DNA of 64,000 bases from positions 5,102,084 to 5,166,083 of the forward strand of contig NZ_KV440949.1 of the NCBI RefSeq assembly GCF_001636315.1, in the 5' to 3' direction. Both the position numbers and the translations under genes were made by a program. The notes beneath the pieces are model-generated. The model saw nothing but the letters and a program-made list of their open reading frames with translations, did no database searches and was not told the origin of the DNA. Of the stretch, positions 1-8,296 are shown piece after piece. This DNA comes from Neobacillus mesonae (lineage in GTDB: Bacteria; Bacillota; Bacilli; Bacillales; Cytobacillaceae). Position 1 is the stretch's first letter; each line of letters opens with the position of its first letter.

Positions 1-197
1 TCGCTAGAATATGCCAAGTGTATTCTACTATAAATTAAGGGTAACCAAATCAATTTTTTGTTTAAAGTCGAAAATTTGACAAAAACCGATGCGAGCAGAC
101 AAATTTCTGTTGACCTGGACTTGGATGCTTGATAAACAATTACACAATTGCTTATGATAGTATTAAAAGTAATTTGGAAGCTAAAGGTGAGAAGTGT

Positions 198-491
198 ATG
201 AAAATTAACATTAGTGAGCAGGCTTTACGTTGGTTTAAGGAAGAGGTCGGACTAAGCGATGGAGGGAAAATTAAGTTTTATTCACAAATATATGGCTGCA
301 GCCCCGTGCAAGAAAATTATTCGCTTGCATTTACGGTTGATAACGAGCCGCTCGATATGGAGGTAAGTACAGAAATAGACGGGATTACCTTTTACGTGGA
401 AGGTTCTGATGTATGGTTCTTCAACGGCCATGATTTGCATGTCGATTATAATGAAAAGAAAGATGAATTGGAATATCGTTATACCAAATAA
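198..491 (+). CDS. HesB/IscA-like protein (YneR type)
   Basis: A 97-residue HesB/IscA-fold protein beginning MKINISEQALRW. The family is linked to iron-sulfur cluster handling, but this YneR-like branch lacks the full three-cysteine set: I see only the Cys in the YGCSP stretch, so a classical cluster scaffold role is doubtful. I chose the ATG at 198 because AAAGGTGAG precedes it at good spacing; the frame is open further upstream to 129 but has no ribosome-binding site there. A weak hairpin ending in a T run follows the stop (about 499-530). The gene stands alone, upstream of a glycosyltransferase. The fold assignment is fairly safe; the role is inferred from the family. Confidence 0.8.
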   Translation: MKINISEQALRWFKEEVGLSDGGKIKFYSQIYGCSPVQENYSLAFTVDNEPLDMEVSTEIDGITFYVEGSDVWFFNGHDLHVDYNEKKDELEYRYTK

Positions 492-705
492 ACTTTAGAT
501 GACTTCGGCGCTGACCGGGGCATCTTTTTTGTTTGGATCAAACTGTTCTTTTTCTCTAGAGCGATGGAAAATTACACTATTTATGAACTTTTTGTGGAAA
601 TTATATTTCTTAATAGAAGTGAGATAAAAAATAATATAAAATAAGTGAAAATATGAAGTATTGCTGGAGTGCAGGTATTTTTATTTTATTTCAGGAGGAA
701 ATCCA

Positions 706-2052
706 TTGAATCTAGCAAATCCTACTCCTTTAAATCCTACACCTTTACAAAAACGTCGGTATCTGCCTGTCTTATGGAAATTTTGGCTTAGTCATGGAAT
801 TTCACTGGGGTGGATGATTTTCTCCATCATCATTTCAATTCCTTGGGTGAAGGAATTGGGGGAAATTGTTACACTGCCAGCAGCCATTGCGATTATAACA
901 GGGATTGCCTATATACCCGGCTACTTAAATGCCTTTTTGGTGGTAAGTTTACTGTTTGACCGGCAGCCGGCTTTTAAAACAACGGCCCCCACAGACCCGA
1001 TCAGCATCTTAATCGCCTGCCGAAATGAGGAACAGGGAATAGCTGCGACCTTAAAACAAATTGCCAAGCAAGATTATCAGGGCGATCTCTATATTTATGT
1101 CATAGATAACAATTCAACAGATGCTACGGCCCAGGTTGCCAAAAAATTAGGGGAAGAATTAGGGCTTAATGTCCGCATTCTGTTTGCCAAAAAGCCAGGG
1201 AAAAACAACGCCTTAAACAAAGGACTCCAATTTGTTGAAACGAAACATGTGATTACACTGGACGCTGATACATTGCTACACCCGCAGGCCATCCGCCGGT
1301 TAATGAGCCGCATGAACTCTGCACCGAATAATGTATGTTCCGTGGCCGGTGCTATTTTAGTTCGGAACAGCCGGGAAAACTGGCTGGCAAAGATTCAAGA
1401 ATGGGATTATTTTTTAGGAATCGCCTCGATCAAACGGCTTCAGGGGTTGTACCAGGGAACGCTGGTGGCACAAGGTGCGTACAGCCTGTATTTAACAGAT
1501 GTTGTGAAGGAAGTCGGAGGCTGGCCGGATGCAATTGGCGAAGATATTGTTCTTACATGGGCTTTTTTAGAAAAAAACTACAAAGTCTATTTTGAGCCAA
1601 CTGCGATTGCCTTTACAGATGTACCGACGGGCTTTATTCATTTTGCAAGGCAGCGAAGCCGCTGGGCTAGGGGCATGATTGAAGCCTTGAAACGGGTTAA
1701 GCCGTGGCAGCAGCCAATGGTGTTTACCCGCTATTTGACAGGTTCTAATTTGGTTATGCCGTATCTGGACTTTGTGTACACCTTTGTTTGGATACCTGGA
1801 CTTATATTAAGCTTATTCGGAATTTTTTGGATTGTCGGGCCGCATACACTATTAGTACTGCCGCTTACTCTGCTAACCAATTATATTTTATATCGCTACC
1901 AAAAAGGCGTATTTTCCGAACTAGGATTGCGCATCCGAAGGAATATCGGCGGATTTTTCCTATATGTCCTGTGTTATCAAATGATAATGGCCCCCGTGTC
2001 AGTATGGGGTTATCTTCAGGAATTTATGAGACTGCGAAGAATTTGGAAATAG
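706..2052 (+). CDS. processive family 2 glycosyltransferase, membrane-bound
   Basis: A 448-residue GT2 enzyme of the cellulose/hyaluronan/poly-GlcNAc synthase type. Two hydrophobic segments lie in the first 80 residues, followed by a GT-A domain with IACRNEE, DNNSTDA, the metal-binding LDADT and the acceptor-site GED, then the processivity signature QRSRW, and three or more membrane helices at the C-terminus. This suggests it polymerises a sugar from a nucleotide donor and exports the chain through the membrane. I chose the TTG start at 706 because AGGAGGA lies just upstream; the frame is open to 661. No accessory polysaccharide genes are adjacent, so the polymer cannot be named. A strong terminator follows. 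Confidence 0.85.
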   Translation: MNLANPTPLNPTPLQKRRYLPVLWKFWLSHGISLGWMIFSIIISIPWVKELGEIVTLPAAIAIITGIAYIPGYLNAFLVVSLLFDRQPAFKTTAPTDPISILIACRNEEQGIAATLKQIAKQDYQGDLYIYVIDNNSTDATAQVAKKLGEELGLNVRILFAKKPGKNNALNKGLQFVETKHVITLDADTLLHPQAIRRLMSRMNSAPNNVCSVAGAILVRNSRENWLAKIQEWDYFLGIASIKRLQGLYQGTLVAQGAYSLYLTDVVKEVGGWPDAIGEDIVLTWAFLEKNYKVYFEPTAIAFTDVPTGFIHFARQRSRWARGMIEALKRVKPWQQPMVFTRYLTGSNLVMPYLDFVYTFVWIPGLILSLFGIFWIVGPHTLLVLPLTLLTNYILYRYQKGVFSELGLRIRRNIGGFFLYVLCYQMIMAPVSVWGYLQEFMRLRRIWK

Positions 2053-2068
2053 TAGATTGATAGATTTA

Positions 2069-2099
2069 ACGCCTAGTCGAAATTACTAGGCGTTTTCAT
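2069..2099 (+). terminator. Rho-independent terminator
   Basis: The arms ACGCCTAGT and ACTAGGCGT form a hairpin followed by TTTTCATTT, directly after the glycosyltransferase gene. Confidence 0.85.
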
Positions 2100-2121
2100 T
2101 TCTGGAAAATATCACTTCAAT

Positions 2122-2149
2122 TGTTAAGAGATTGTAAATTTAATGTTAA
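2122..2149 (-). promoter_or_regulatory. PhoP-box-like direct repeats
   Basis: Three hexamers sit exactly 11 bp apart (2122, 2133, 2144). Read on the minus strand they are TTAACA, TTTACA and TTAACA separated by 5 bp each. The Bacillus PhoP box is known as TT(A/C/T)ACA repeats with about 5-bp gaps. The site lies about 90 bp upstream of a Na/Pi cotransporter gene, which fits phosphate control. The repeats are on the strand opposite to the gene, so the sign of regulation is uncertain. Confidence 0.5.
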
Positions 2150-2237
2150 GTTCTTCCTGAACCGGTTTACGTGGCTTGGACAATCGAATATCTTAGTAGT
2201 GTATGGACAAAGATTGTCGAAATAAGGGGTTGATTTT

Positions 2238-3941
2238 TTGAGTTTCAATGTCCAAGAGATGATCTTCACTTTTATTGGCGGGCTGGGGATCTTTCTTTTC
2301 GGTATAAAGTTTATGGGGGACGGTCTGCAAAAATCGGCTGGAGATCGACTGCGAGACATACTCGATCGGTTTACATCCAATCCGTTGAAGGGTGTACTGG
2401 CGGGGATGTTTGTAACGGTGTTAATCCAATCTAGTTCCGGTACGACTGCGTTAACGGTCGGACTCGTAAGCGCCGGCTTCATGACGCTGAGACAGGCAAT
2501 TGGTGTGATTATGGGAGCGAACATCGGCACTACTGTAACCGCCTTCATTATTGGAATTAAGATTGATGAATACTCTTTGCCGATAATTGCTATTGGTGCT
2601 GGGCTGCTGTTCTTCTTTAAAAATCAAAAGGTGCAATCATTCGGCCAAATTGTCTTTGGCTTTGGTGCCTTATTCTTTGGGCTAAAGTTAATGAGCCAAG
2701 GAATGAAACCGTTGCGCTCGTTAGAAATGTTTCAAGATTTAACTTTAAGCATGAGTGATAATCCACTGCTTGGGGTCATTGTTGGTACAGTGTTTACTCT
2801 GATTGTTCAAAGCTCGAGTGCCACAATTGGTATATTACAAGAGTTGTTTGCCCAGGATGCGATTCAATTAAATGCCGCACTGCCAGTGTTATTTGGTGAT
2901 AATATTGGAACGACCATTACCGCGGTACTGGCAAGTATTGGGACTTCTATTGCGGCAAGGCGGGCAGCACTTGTTCACGTATTGTTCAATGTGATTGGTA
3001 CGATTATTTTTATGATCTTCCTTATTCCCTATACCAAATTTATTGGCTTGCTACAGCATTCAATGGGATTAAATCCGGAGATGACGATTGCGTTTGCGCA
3101 CGGAACGTTTAACGTGACGAATACGATTATTCAATTTCCGTTTATTGCCGTACTGGCATGGATTGTGACAAAAGTAGTGCGCGGCGAAGATCAGGCGATA
3201 GACTTTAAGCCGATGCATTTGAATCCTATTTTTATAGAGAATTCCCCATCACTTGCATTAGGGCAGGCAAAGGAAGAAGTAGTGCGTATGGCCGAGCTAT
3301 CCTTATCTGGCTTACACGAGGCCAGTGCTTATTTCCATACGAGGCAAAAAAAGCATGCCGACACAGCTATTCAATTAGAAAAAGTAATTGATAATTTAGA
3401 CAAGCAGATTACCAATTATCTTGTGGAAATTTCAGCGAAGCCGCTTCCAGGAGCGATTTCACAGAAACATGAAATTCTTCTTGATTCTGTCCGCGGGATT
3501 GAACGAATTGGCGATCATGTGGAAAACATAGTAGAGGCGATTGACTATCAAATTCGTAATCGGGTAGCAATTTCGGATGAGGCTGTAGGCGAATTAAATG
3601 AAATGATAACACTCGTTATTTCTACCTTAACCGATGCCATCAGCGCTTTGAAAACTTTTGATGTTGATTTGGCTCGGCAGGTGATTACAAAAGAGCAGCA
3701 GATCGATATGATGGAACGTCAGCTGCGAAAGAATCATATTGTCCGTCTTAATCAGCGAATTTGTGATGGGGAAGGCGGGGTAACGTTTACCGAAATTATC
3801 AGTAATCTTGAGAGAATTGGTGATCATTCCGCCAATATCGCCGAGGCTGTCATCGGAGAGGAACTATTGCATCATGGAAAAACTTCGAACGGAAAAATCC
3901 GCATTCATTTACAAAGCGGTCCAATTGAAAATGAAGTATAG
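2238..3941 (+). CDS. Na/Pi cotransporter family protein with PhoU-like domain
   Basis: A 567-residue NptA/YqeW-type transporter. The N-terminal ~310 residues are membrane helices containing the two inverted QSSS repeats (LIQSSSGTT and IVQSSSATI) that mark Na/Pi cotransporters, plus GANIGTT and GDNIGTT loops. The C-terminal ~230 residues are a soluble PhoU-like helical domain with two related ERIGDH segments. It should import, or possibly export, phosphate with sodium. The start is TTG at 2238, preceded by AAGGGGT. A PhoP-box-like element lies upstream and a strong terminator downstream, so it is probably a single-gene unit. Confidence 0.9.
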   Translation: MSFNVQEMIFTFIGGLGIFLFGIKFMGDGLQKSAGDRLRDILDRFTSNPLKGVLAGMFVTVLIQSSSGTTALTVGLVSAGFMTLRQAIGVIMGANIGTTVTAFIIGIKIDEYSLPIIAIGAGLLFFFKNQKVQSFGQIVFGFGALFFGLKLMSQGMKPLRSLEMFQDLTLSMSDNPLLGVIVGTVFTLIVQSSSATIGILQELFAQDAIQLNAALPVLFGDNIGTTITAVLASIGTSIAARRAALVHVLFNVIGTIIFMIFLIPYTKFIGLLQHSMGLNPEMTIAFAHGTFNVTNTIIQFPFIAVLAWIVTKVVRGEDQAIDFKPMHLNPIFIENSPSLALGQAKEEVVRMAELSLSGLHEASAYFHTRQKKHADTAIQLEKVIDNLDKQITNYLVEISAKPLPGAISQKHEILLDSVRGIERIGDHVENIVEAIDYQIRNRVAISDEAVGELNEMITLVISTLTDAISALKTFDVDLARQVITKEQQIDMMERQLRKNHIVRLNQRICDGEGGVTFTEIISNLERIGDHSANIAEAVIGEELLHHGKTSNGKIRIHLQSGPIENEV

Positions 3942-3948
3942 TTTTGGT

Positions 3949-3980
3949 AATCCCCGAAATCTGTTTTTCGGGGATTTTTT
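3949..3980 (+). terminator. Rho-independent terminator
   Basis: AATCCCCGAAA pairs with TTTCGGGGATT and is followed by a run of T. It serves the Na/Pi cotransporter gene and abuts the end of the convergent NlpC/P60 gene. Confidence 0.85.
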
Positions 3981-4371
3981 AATAGATTCTTTTAGCACCG
4001 ACCAACATTTTCTTCCAATAGGAGTTAAGTTTAGATATTTTCACCATTTTCCCTTTTGGAAAGGTGTGCAGGATTTGACCATGTCCAAGGTAAAGCGCCA
4101 CATGGCCAATTTTCTCAAGGCCTCGTTTAAATTTTCTGCTTTGGGTAGTGAAAAATAGTAAATCTCCTTTTTTAATTTTATGAAAAGGTATAGATTTGCC
4201 TGCTAGAAATTGTTGGCGTGAATTCCTTGGGAGCGGTACACCATTGACTGTGAAAATATATTGCATGAAGGAACTGCAATCAAAAAACTTTGTTTGAAAC
4301 GACGGGGCATTGAACACATAAGGTTTCCCGAGCTGTTTAAGTCCTGTTTGAATGATTTTATTAATCAACAT
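3979..4371 (-). CDS. NlpC/P60 family peptidase-like protein
   Basis: A 130-residue protein consisting of little more than one NlpC/P60 papain-like domain. The catalytic Cys is in FDCSSF, the His in GHVALYLG, and a third polar residue (His) in ILHTF. Family members cut the D-Glu-diaminopimelate bond of cell-wall peptides. No signal peptide or wall-binding repeat is visible, so it may act in the cytoplasm, the mother cell or the spore rather than on the outer wall. The ATG at 4371 has GGAGGAAA upstream. It is convergent with the Na/Pi gene and followed upstream by the palindromic repeat at 4471. Confidence 0.85.
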   Translation of the reverse strand: MLINKIIQTGLKQLGKPYVFNAPSFQTKFFDCSSFMQYIFTVNGVPLPRNSRQQFLAGKSIPFHKIKKGDLLFFTTQSRKFKRGLEKIGHVALYLGHGQILHTFPKGKMVKISKLNSYWKKMLVGAKRIY

Positions 4372-4470
4372 GTTTCCTCCACAAAAAGTTCATCATAATC
4401 TAGCATATTGATCCTAACAGGAAATGCTTGTATAAAAAGAATAGGATATCGTACAATTTTTACAATGCGC

Positions 4471-4513
4471 GGTGTCAGGCACCATGTGAATTTTTCACAT
4501 GGTGCCTGACACC
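4471..4513. repeat. 43-bp perfect hairpin built from two GGTGTCAGGCACC copies
   Basis: GGTGTCAGGCACCATGTGAA is followed by TTT and then its exact reverse complement: 20-bp arms with a 3-nt loop. The 13-mer at each end recurs singly at 11079, 16965 (one base off), 31518, 33205 and 56368. It lies just upstream of the alpha/beta hydrolase gene. It resembles REP/RAYT-type extragenic palindromes; no RAYT transposase gene is in the window. Confidence 0.85.
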
Positions 4514-4532
4514 GAGTGGTTAGAAGGGAGAA

Positions 4533-5414
4533 ATGAAAATGTATAAAGAAGGTTTTGTTGAGGTAACTGGCGGCAGGGTTTGGTATCAGAGATTTGATGA
4601 GGGGGCGGCTGGTACACCTTTGATAGTGCTCCATGGGGGGCCGGGATCTTCTAGTTATTCGCTGCAGGGGTTAAAAGAGTTAGCAAAGGATCGTCCGGTA
4701 ATTTTATATGATCAGTTAGGCTGTGGGCGTTCAGAAAGGCCGACAGATGTATCACTGTGGCATGTTGACCGTTTTGTGGAGGAACTTAGGCAGATTCGTG
4801 CGGCCCTTAACCTCGACGAAGTACATATTCTTGGACATTCTTGGGGAACGACGCTCGCGGCGGCGTATTGCCTTTCAGAACCAAAGCCCAATGGTGTGAA
4901 AAGTGTTATTTACTCAAGCCCATGTTTAAGTGCGCCTTTATGGGAGCAGGACCAACGCCGAAATTTAAAGAAGCTGCCGTTGGATGTACAGGAAACGATT
5001 AAACGCTGTGAGGAAAACGGGACAACCGATTCACCGGAATTTCAAGCTGCCATTGAAGTCTTTAGTAAACATTTCGTCAATCGATTAGAGAAAAATCCGG
5101 AATGGCTGGAAAATAGACCACGCGACTACCGGAATCCCGAAGTGTATAACATCATGTGGGGACCATCTGAATTCACCGTAAAAGGTAATTTAAAGACTTT
5201 TGACTGCACTGCGAGGCTGAAGGAAATAACTTGCCCAACACTCTATACCTGCGGCCGTTATGATGAAGCGACACCGGAAACAACTGAATATTACAGCAGT
5301 CTGACGCCGAACTCCAAATTCCATGTGTATGAGAACAGCGCCCATATGCCGTATGTAGAAGAGGAGAGGGAATACATACAGGTAGTCGGCGATTTCTTAA
5401 AATCGGCAGGATAA
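4533..5414 (+). CDS. alpha/beta hydrolase, proline iminopeptidase type
   Basis: A 293-residue alpha/beta hydrolase. HGGPGSSS is the oxyanion-hole motif typical of proline iminopeptidases, GHSWGT carries the nucleophilic Ser, the Asp is in GRYDEATP and the His in SAHMP. It probably removes N-terminal proline (or another small residue) from peptides in the cytoplasm; no signal peptide is present. The ATG at 4533 has GAAGGGAG upstream; a second in-frame ATG lies two codons on. The gene is flanked by the repeat hairpin at 4471 and a strong terminator, so it is a single-gene unit. The exact substrate cannot be read from sequence. Confidence 0.85.
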   Translation: MKMYKEGFVEVTGGRVWYQRFDEGAAGTPLIVLHGGPGSSSYSLQGLKELAKDRPVILYDQLGCGRSERPTDVSLWHVDRFVEELRQIRAALNLDEVHILGHSWGTTLAAAYCLSEPKPNGVKSVIYSSPCLSAPLWEQDQRRNLKKLPLDVQETIKRCEENGTTDSPEFQAAIEVFSKHFVNRLEKNPEWLENRPRDYRNPEVYNIMWGPSEFTVKGNLKTFDCTARLKEITCPTLYTCGRYDEATPETTEYYSSLTPNSKFHVYENSAHMPYVEEEREYIQVVGDFLKSAG

Positions 5415-5419
5415 TCGGC

Positions 5420-5456
5420 AAAACCCAACACTTTAAGATTAACGTGTTGGGTTTTA
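5420..5456 (+). terminator. Rho-independent terminator
   Basis: AAAACCCAACAC pairs with GTGTTGGGTTTT, giving a long hairpin right after the hydrolase gene; probably works in both directions. Confidence 0.85.
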
Positions 5457-5519
5457 CTTCTTTATCGGGGACAAAACCCGCCTAAAAAATAAAGTCTATA
5501 AAATAACGACATAAATGCG

Positions 5520-5663
5520 TTAAGTAAGTTGATTATCATTTTGCTGGTCGTTTTGTTGAATCATATCTTTCACATCTTGTGTAATCTTATCAAGGGTTTG
5601 ATTCACCCGGTTCATAATTTCCTCGTTATTTACACTGTTTTCCTGATTCATATCTTTTTCCAT
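5520..5663 (-). CDS. small hydrophilic protein, 47 residues, unknown
   Basis: An open frame of 47 codons that starts MEKDMNQENSVNN and ends QQNDNQLT. It is rich in Asn, Gln, Asp and Lys and has no hydrophobic segment. A good ribosome-binding site (GGAGGTGAGG) sits just before the ATG at 5663. I do not recognise the family. The composition resembles small spore-associated peptides, but this is only an impression. Confidence 0.6.
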   Translation of the reverse strand: MEKDMNQENSVNNEEIMNRVNQTLDKITQDVKDMIQQNDQQNDNQLT

Positions 5664-5849
5664 TTCCTCACCTCCGATTTTTAGAGTTTGTTAAATTAGC
5701 CCAATTTATTACTGGAAAAGAGGAAATAAGTTAATTTCTCACTATATTTCCCTATAAAAAGTATTAGATAATCGAATTGGAATTTTGCTATAATGGGAAA
5801 GATGCAAAAAAAGGAATTCATCATTAGGGGTTTTACACAGGAGGTTATT

Positions 5850-7175
5850 ATGGGGAAAAATAAGTACGTATTCTGGGGGTTGGTCATTACCACTCTCATT
5901 TCGGCACTCGATGCCAATATCATGCAAACGGCAAGCCCGACGATTGTCAAGCAGCTCGGCGGCATGCAATTGTTCGCCTGGATTTTCGTCGTGTATATGT
6001 TGGCAAGCACCGTCACCGTACCGTTGTACGGGAAATTATCGGATATGTACGGACGGAAAAAGTTATTAATAATTGCGGTCGGTATTTTTACACTTGGTTC
6101 GATCCTTTGCGGCATGGCCAATTCCATGGTTACATTAGTCATTTATCGAGGGATACAAGGCCTTGGAGCAGGCGGGATGATTCCACTTTCGATGATAATT
6201 GTCGGTGATTTATTTACAATTGAAAAGCGCGGAAAAATTCAAGCTGTATTCAGCTCTATATGGGCATTATCATCGATTGTTGGACCAGTATTAGGTTCTT
6301 TTTTTGTGGAAGCATTAACTTGGAGATGGATCTTCTTTATAAACATCCCGATTGGTATTGCCACAGTGCTTTGTCTGATTCCATATAAAGAACAGGTTCA
6401 ATTTAAAAAGACGTATATTGATTATAAAGGGTTTTTCTTATTTGGAATCGCCATTACGCTGCTGCTACTCGCAACAAATGTCAGTAATCCGTTATGGTAT
6501 GCTGCAGCCGGCCTAGTTGTTCTGCTTATTTTTATTCTAGTCGAACGGAGGGAAAGCTACCCATTTCTGCCGGTATCGTTGTTTAAAAATAAGGGGATTT
6601 TCCGAACAAATCTGTTCATGCTTGTTTACTGTGTTTCATTTTTTGGGACATCGAACTTTATTCCGTTGTTCCTGCAAGAAGGGAACAACATGAGTATTTA
6701 CAAAAGCGGGCTGATCCTTTTAAGTATTGCAGTCGGCTGGATGTTCGGCAGTACGCCGGCAGGAAATTGGATAATCCGCTTTGGGTATAAAAAATTATTT
6801 ATTATCGGCAGTTTCATTACCGTATTTTCAGGATTAGCGCTTTATATTTTTGTCCAGGATATTTCTTATGCTTCATTATTCATGATTCTTACCGTGCAAG
6901 GTTTTTCATTCGGATTATTGTTTGCGGTAGGGACGATTGCTTCCCAGGAGTTTGCTGATGCAGATATTAAAGGGATCTCAACATCGCTGCAAATGTTTTT
7001 GCGGAACATTGGGACATCTATCGGGGTAACCATTATGGGAGTTTTAATCAATCAGGCAGCAAATGTGGTGATCGGCATGCAAAACGTATTCCTGTTTGCT
7101 CTAATTTTTAGTATTATCACCGTGATCCTTAGCTTTTTGATTCCGGCAAAAACACCAGCCGCCCAAGCAATCTAA
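5850..7175 (+). CDS. MFS exporter, DHA2 (EmrB/QacA-like)
   Basis: A 441-residue multidrug-type major facilitator with about 12-14 membrane helices. The family motifs are visible: LDANIMQTASPTI in helix 1, GKLSDMYGRKK between helices 2 and 3, RGIQGLGAGGM in helix 4, and GPVLGSFF in the motif-C region. It should export organic compounds by proton antiport; substrates cannot be predicted. The ATG at 5850 has AGGAGG 7 bp upstream, while the open frame reaches back to 5793 without such a site. No regulator gene is adjacent. A strong terminator follows. Confidence 0.88.
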   Translation: MGKNKYVFWGLVITTLISALDANIMQTASPTIVKQLGGMQLFAWIFVVYMLASTVTVPLYGKLSDMYGRKKLLIIAVGIFTLGSILCGMANSMVTLVIYRGIQGLGAGGMIPLSMIIVGDLFTIEKRGKIQAVFSSIWALSSIVGPVLGSFFVEALTWRWIFFINIPIGIATVLCLIPYKEQVQFKKTYIDYKGFFLFGIAITLLLLATNVSNPLWYAAAGLVVLLIFILVERRESYPFLPVSLFKNKGIFRTNLFMLVYCVSFFGTSNFIPLFLQEGNNMSIYKSGLILLSIAVGWMFGSTPAGNWIIRFGYKKLFIIGSFITVFSGLALYIFVQDISYASLFMILTVQGFSFGLLFAVGTIASQEFADADIKGISTSLQMFLRNIGTSIGVTIMGVLINQAANVVIGMQNVFLFALIFSIITVILSFLIPAKTPAAQAI

Positions 7176-7229
7176 TCAATTCGCGAATAGTTTTTTATAA
7201 AATAATTATGTAAACCAGAAACAACAACT

Positions 7230-7262
7230 AAAAAAGGCGCCATCACTTTTGGCGCCTTTTTT
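7230..7262. terminator. bidirectional terminator
   Basis: AAAAAGGCGCCA and TGGCGCCTTTTT form a perfect hairpin flanked by A and T runs, between the convergent MFS gene and the iron ABC operon. Confidence 0.9.
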
Positions 7263-8296
7263 CAATAAACCATAACATTTCCATTTACCTGAAGCCCCAC
7301 AATATCTCCAGTTTTCACTTGCGGTTTGCCGAGTACGCGGATGGATACTTGGCATGAGTTTTCATGATCTCCAATTTGTAAATGAACCAGTGAGTCATGG
7401 CCAAAGTAGGTTGTCTTAATGACTTCTGCCGAAATGCCGCTATTTCTTTCGCCTAATGTGAGCTGTTCCGGGCGAATCATCACGGTAGCATTTCTGCCAT
7501 CCGAATGGATTGCCTGATGAATGACCGGGAGCGACCCAAGAGGACATTCCACACAATCCCCGTTTAAACAACCATCAACCAATACTGTGTCCCCAACAAA
7601 TGTCGCCACCTTTAAATCTTTCGGTGTGGTATAAATATCATCCGGTTCAGCAAATTGGACGATCTCACCATTTCTCATCACCGCAATTACGTCTGCCATT
7701 GACAAGGCTTCCTCCTGATCATGGGTAACCATAATGGAAGTGGCATTTGTTTTTTCTAATGCAAGCCGAATATCATCACGCAGTTTCGCCCGTAAGCCGG
7801 TATCAAGAGCGCTAAAGGGTTCATCCAGCAAGATGAGCGATGGGGCAGGGGCGAGTGCTCTGGCAAGCGCCACCCGCTGCTGCTGGCCGCCGGATAATTC
7901 ATGCGGCATTCTTTTTTCAAAACCTTCCATCCCAACGAGAGCGAGCATTTCACGGACACGTTCATTCCGTTTTAGTCCCCGTGGCAGTCCGAATGCGATA
8001 TTTTGGGCAACCGATAGATGCGGGAATAAAGCACCTTCCTGCGGCACATAACCGATCCGGCGTTTTTCAGGGGCTAGGTAAACCCGGTTGGAGAAGACGG
8101 TTTCGCCCCCAATTTCAATCGTGCCTTCATTTGGTATCTCAAATCCGGCTATGCTGCGTAATAATGTTGTTTTGCCGCATCCAGATGGTCCTAACACCGC
8201 CAGCATTTGTCCTGGTTGTAACTCGAAACTGACATCTGTCAGTGCCTTCACAGAATTATATGATTTAGACAGATTTTTAATCGATATTGACTTCAT
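7262..8296 (-). CDS. iron(III) ABC transporter ATP-binding protein (FbpC-like)
   Basis: A 344-residue ABC ATPase with Walker A (GPSGCGKTT, about residue 34), signature LSGGQQQR, Walker B LILLDEPFSALD and switch His in VTHDQEEAL. The C-terminal ~110 residues form a TOBE-like regulatory domain typical of the FbpC/PotA group. It energises uptake by the permease encoded just upstream, whose reading frame overlaps its start by 20 bp. AAGGAGGAAG precedes the ATG. It is the last gene of the Fur-boxed SBP-permease-ATPase operon. Confidence 0.9.
   Translation of the reverse strand: MKSISIKNLSKSYNSVKALTDVSFELQPGQMLAVLGPSGCGKTTLLRSIAGFEIPNEGTIEIGGETVFSNRVYLAPEKRRIGYVPQEGALFPHLSVAQNIAFGLPRGLKRNERVREMLALVGMEGFEKRMPHELSGGQQQRVALARALAPAPSLILLDEPFSALDTGLRAKLRDDIRLALEKTNATSIMVTHDQEEALSMADVIAVMRNGEIVQFAEPDDIYTTPKDLKVATFVGDTVLVDGCLNGDCVECPLGSLPVIHQAIHSDGRNATVMIRPEQLTLGERNSGISAEVIKTTYFGHDSLVHLQIGDHENSCQVSIRVLGKPQVKTGDIVGLQVNGNVMVY

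Noticed and set aside
4365..4634. 89-codon minus-strand frame across the 43-bp hairpin
   Set aside because: It overlaps two real genes and is created by the palindrome; no ribosome-binding site.
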